Below are positions 60,205 to 64,000 of a stretch of 64,000 nt of DNA, one piece after another (positions within the stretch are counted from its first letter, which is position 1; every line of letters begins with the position of its first letter). Origin of the DNA: Phytophthora hibernalis (Eukaryota > Oomycota > Peronosporomycetes > Peronosporales > Peronosporaceae); the NCBI GenBank assembly GCA_012656075.1, contig JAAKBF010000103.1, positions 279,701-343,700 of the forward strand, written 5' to 3'. Below the pieces are notes generated by a model. The model saw nothing but the letters and a program-made list of their open reading frames with translations, was not told the DNA's origin and ran no database searches. The translations under genes and the position numbers were made by a program.

Positions 60205-60843
60205 AGACACGAACCCAAACCGCAACGCAATCGACGCGCTCTAGGCACACGCACGTACATTCGACCAGCAAGCGACTAAGCAAACAAACGAACGAACAGC
60301 CAGTCGCCACACACACCGCAGTACAGCTGCACACACAATCAAACGCGGACGCCTCCAAACCACGCATGCAAACCCTCTTCTTCTCAACCGCTGCTGCCGC
60401 TACCCCGAATCGTCATATCGCTGCTCTTCTCCACTCGCGCAGTCCCCGTACACACCCAAGGCACGCGATCCGCGGCGTGGGTCACTGAGTGGATCATTGG
60501 CCACATTGCCCATGCAGGCAGGCTCGAACCCCGCTCAACCAGCGCGGTCCGATCGATGGTTTCGCAGTAGAGACATTCGGCTTTGGAGTGGGCAAAGCTA
60601 TCCCTGACAGGTCGCTACATGTAGCTGCAATATCGGACTGCAGCTTCGATAGATCGTGTTCATCAGTAGGTGGTCAATCGAAGCTGGCTCTGCTGGTCGG
60701 GTGGTATCTGGCTCCTCGACCGGGCAACAAAGTAGATAGGCGAGCGAGCCGAGGGCTGCTGATGACGCCACAGGCAACAATCCAGTGCTGGAAGGCAAAC
60801 CGCAAGTGCTAACAAGTGTGGGTAGATTTGTAAAAAGGGAAAG

Positions 60844-60916
60844 TGGACACTGGGGGTATCGATCCCCCTACCTCCCGCATGCGAAGCGGGCGCTCTACCA
60901 TTTGAGCTAAGCGCCC
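60844..60916 (-). tRNA. tRNA-Ala(CGC), array copy 60
   Basis: 73 nt, canonical. 5-T terminator. Confidence 0.95.
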
Positions 60917-61544
60917 AGACACGAACCCAAACCGCAACGCAATCGACGCGCTCTAGGCACACGCACGTACATTCGACCAGCAAGCGACTAAGCAAACAAA
61001 CGAACGAACAGCCAGTCGCCACACACACCGCAGTACAGCTGCACACACAATCAAACGCGGACGCCTCCAAACCACGCATGCAAACCCTCTTCTTCTCAAC
61101 CGCTGCTGCCGCTACCCCGAATCGTCATATCGCTGCTCTTCTCCACTCGCGCAGTCCCCGTACACCCAAGGCACGCGATCCGCGGCGTGGGTCACTGAGT
61201 GGATCATTGGCCACATTGCCCATGCAGGCAGGCTCGAACCCCGCTCAACCAGCGCGGTCCGATCGATGGTTTCGCAGTAGAGACATTCGGCTTTGGAGTG
61301 GGCAAAGCTATCCTGACAGGTCGCTACATGTAGCTGCAATATCGGACTGCAGCTTCGATAGATCGTGTTCATCAGTAGGTGGTCAATCGAAGCTGGCTCT
61401 GCTGGTCGGGTGGTATCTGGCTCCTCGACCGGGCAACAAAGTAGATAGGCGAGCGAGCCGAGGGCTGATGACGCCACAGGCAACAATGTGCTGGAAGGCA
61501 AACCGCAGTGCTAACAAGTGTGGGTAGATTTGTAAAAGGGGAAG

Positions 61545-61615
61545 TGGACACTGGGGTATCGATCCCCCTACCTCCCGCATGCGAAGCGGGCGCTCTACCA
61601 TTTGGCTAAGCGCCC
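61545..61615 (-). tRNA. tRNA-Ala(CGC), array copy 61 (damaged)
   Basis: 71 nt. The 3' T-stem strand lacks one C and the 5' D-stem lacks T12, so the D-arm cannot pair normally. It lies in the deletion-rich part of the array. 4-T terminator. Confidence 0.65.
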
Positions 61616-62248
61616 AGACACGAACCCAAACCGCAACGCAATCGACGCGCTCTAGGCACACGCACGTACATTCGACCAGCAAGCGACTAAGCAAACAAAC
61701 GAACGAACAGCCAGTCGCCACACACCCGCAGTACAGCTGCACACACAATCAAACGCGGACGCCTCCAAACCACGCATGCAAACCCTCTTCTTCTCAACCG
61801 CTGCTGCCGCTACCCGAATCGTCATATCGCTGCTCTTCTCTCGCGCAGTCCCCGTACACACCCAAGGCACGCGATCCGCGGCGTGGGTCACTGAGTGGAT
61901 CATTGGCCACATTGCCCATGCAGGCAGGCTCGAACCCCGCTCAACCAGCGCGGTCCGATCGATGGTTTCGCAGTAGAGACATTCGGCTTTGGGGTGCAAA
62001 GCTATCCCCTGACAGGTCGCTACATGTAGCTGCAATATCGGACTGCAGCTTCGATAGATCGTGTTCATCAGTAGGTGGTCAATCGAAGCTGGCTCTGCTG
62101 GTCGGGTGGTATCTGGCTCCTCGACCGGGCAACAAAGTAGATAGGCGAGCGAGCCGAGGGCTGCTGATGACGCCACAGGCAACAATCCAGTGCTGGAAGG
62201 CAAACCGCAAGTGCTAACAAGTGTGGGTAGATTTGTAAAGGGGGAAAG

Positions 62249-62320
62249 TGGACACTGGGGGTATCGATCCCCTACCTCCCGCATGCGAAGCGGGCGCTCT
62301 ACCATTTGAGCTAAGCGCCC
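62249..62320 (-). tRNA. tRNA-Ala(CGC), array copy 62
   Basis: 72 nt, short T-stem form. The terminator run is only TTT, probably too short for efficient Pol III termination. Confidence 0.8.
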
Positions 62321-62956
62321 AGACACGAACCCAAACCGCAACGCAATCGACGCGCTCTAGGCACGCACGTACATTCGACCAGCAAGCGACTAAGCAAACA
62401 AACGAACGAACAGCCAGTCGCCACACACACCGCAGTACAGCTGCACACACAATCAAACGCGGACGCCTCCAAACCACGCATGCAAACCCTCTTCTTCTCA
62501 ACCGCTGCTGCCGCTACCCCGAATCGTCATATCGCTGCTCTTCTCCACTCGCGCAGTCCCCGTACACACCAAGGCACGCGATCCGCGGCGTGGGTCACTG
62601 AGTGGATCATTGGCCACATTGCCCATGCAGGCGGGCTCGAACCCCGCTCAACCAGCGCGGTCCGATCGATGGTTTCGCAGTAGAGACATTCGGCTTTGGA
62701 GTGGGCAAAGCTATCCCCTGACAGGTCGCTACATGTAGCTGCAATATCGGACTGCAGCTTCGATAGATCGTGTTCATCAGTAGGTGGTCAATCGAAGCTG
62801 GCTCTGCTGGTCGGGTGGTATCTGGTTCCTCGACCGGGCAACAAAATAGATGGGCGAGCGAGCCGAGGGCTGCTGATGACGCCACAGGCAACAATCCAGT
62901 GCTGGAAGGCAAACCGCAAGTGCTAACAAGTGTGGGTAGATTTGTAAAAGGGGAAG

Positions 62957-63029
62957 TGGACACTGGGGGTATCGATCCCCCTACCTCCCGCATGCGAAGC
63001 GGGCGCTCTACCATTTGAGCTAAGCGCCC
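62957..63029 (-). tRNA. tRNA-Ala(CGC), array copy 63
   Basis: 73 nt, canonical arms. 4-T terminator, with one base missing just beyond the tRNA 3' end. Confidence 0.92.
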
Positions 63030-63658
63030 AGACACGAACCCAAACCGCAACGCAATCGACGCGCTCTAGGCACACGCACGTACATTCGACCAGCAAGCGA
63101 CTAAGCAAACAAACGAACGAACAGCCAGTCGCCACACACCGCAGTACAGCTGCACACACAATCAAACGCGGACGCCTCCAAACCGCATGCAAACCCTCTT
63201 CTTCTCAACCGCTGCTGCCGCTACCCCGAATCGTCATATCGCTGCTCTTCCTCCACTCGCGCAGTCCCGTACACCAAGGCACGATCCGCGGCGTGGGTCA
63301 CTGAGTGGATCATTGGCCACATTGCCCATGCAGGCAGGCTCGAACCCCGCTCAACCAGCGCGGTCCGATCGATGGTTTCGCAGTAGAGACATTCGGCTTT
63401 GGAGTGGGCAAAGCTATCCCTGACAGGTCGCTACATGTAGCTGCAATATCGGACTGCAGCTTCGATAGATCGTGTTCATCAGTAGGTGGTCAATCGAAGC
63501 TGGCTCTGCTGGTCGGGTGGTATCTGGCTCCTCGACCGGGCAACAAAGTAGATAGGCGAGCGAGCCGAGGGCTGCTGATGACGCCACAGGCAACAATCCA
63601 GTGCTGGAAGGCAAACCGCAAGTGCTAACAAGTGTGGGTAGATTTGTAAAAGGGAAAG

Positions 63659-63729
63659 TGGACACTGGGGGTATCGATCCCCTACCTCCCGCATGCGAAG
63701 CGGGCGCTCTACCATTGAGCTAAGCGCCC
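63659..63729 (-). tRNA. tRNA-Ala(CGC), array copy 64
   Basis: 71 nt. Short T-stem form, and one A missing from the D-loop. 4-T terminator. The unit continues to the window end. Confidence 0.75.
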
Positions 63730-64000
63730 AGACACGAACCCAAACCGCAACGCAATCGACGCGCTCTAGGCACACGCACGTACATTCGACCAGCAAGCGA
63801 CTAAGCAAACAAACGAACGAACAGCCAGTCGCCACACACACCGCAGTACAGCTGCACACACAATCAAACGCGGACGCCTCCAAACCACGCATGCAAACCC
63901 TCTTCTTCTCAACCGCTGCTGCCGCTACCCCGAATCGTCATATCGCTGCTCTTCTCCACTCGCGCAGTCCCCGTACACACCCAAGGCACGCGATCCGCGG

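Larger units (their letters stand above)
18772..64000 (-). repeat. tRNA-Ala(CGC) tandem array, 712-bp unit, 63 units plus partial
   Basis: Head-to-tail repeats with nearly identical sequence fill the rest of the window and run off its end. From the first tRNA 3' end (18803) to the last (63659) is 44,856 bp for 63 intervals, a mean period of 712.0 bp. Each unit holds one tRNA-Ala gene on the minus strand and about 640 bp of conserved spacer. Units differ mainly in homopolymer lengths: A and G runs beside the terminator, the C run in the T-arm, and a C run at CTATCCCCTGAC. The first two units have ACCAATAAGCG in the spacer where all later ones have ACCAGCAAGCG. No second RNA gene or protein gene is supported in the spacer. 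The left border lies about 30 bp beyond the first tRNA 3' end. Confidence 0.97.

Noticed and set aside
19165..63892. Many long ORFs (about 76-229 codons) repeated in every unit on both strands, for example frames containing GRLAQMVERPLRMREV or SSNGRAPASHAGGRG
   Set aside because: These are translations through the tRNA-Ala gene and its spacer. They change frame whenever a homopolymer differs between units and have no start context or domain. They are not protein genes.
18772..64000. CRISPR array
   Set aside because: The repeats are 712-bp near-identical units without unique spacers, and the DNA is eukaryotic.

Overview
The window looks like nuclear DNA of an oomycete, most likely a Phytophthora-type plant pathogen. 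The evidence is a Crinkler (CRN) effector N-terminus with the LFLAK motif at 8.2-8.6 kb, a Ty3/gypsy polyprotein of the type common in Peronosporales, short introns of 62-69 nt inside transposase genes, and oomycete-style core promoter elements. No prokaryotic features were seen.

Left part (1-18.77 kb) is a graveyard of mobile elements. At 1.2-6.2 kb a coiled-coil gene (+) and a hAT transposase gene (-) face each other, both broken, with related promoter-like sequences at the outer ends in opposite orientation. 5.5-8.2 kb holds only short repeats and palindromes. At 8.2-12.95 kb a CRN gene is cut in two. Its N-terminal targeting region lies left and a kinase-like C-terminal domain lies right of a MULE transposon (about 8798-12175) with 41-bp terminal inverted repeats. 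The MULE transposase itself carries a roughly 300-bp internal inversion that removes a catalytic region from the sense strand. At 14.0-18.5 kb is a degenerate gypsy element (Gag, protease, reverse transcriptase, RNase H, integrase) with many frameshifts and no recognisable intact LTR pair.

Right part (18.77-64.0 kb, running off the window) is a head-to-tail tandem array with a mean period of 712 bp. Every unit carries one tRNA-Ala gene with anticodon CGC on the minus strand, with A and B boxes, the G3:U70 alanine identity pair and a T-run terminator. I count 64 tRNA genes. The rest of each unit (about 640 bp) is a conserved spacer with inverted repeats but no supported protein gene. A single-base length variant in the T-stem divides the copies into two types: 22 have the full five-C form and 42 the four-C form. 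The short form is uniform from 40.2 to 60.2 kb. Edge copies at 18.8-20.8 kb carry private substitutions, and copies at 61.1-63.3 kb carry many small deletions.

The array is the outstanding feature: a single-isoacceptor tRNA gene megasatellite of more than 45 kb next to transposon-rich, effector-bearing DNA. Many frameshifts and homopolymer-length differences may be consensus errors of long reads; this is flagged where it matters.
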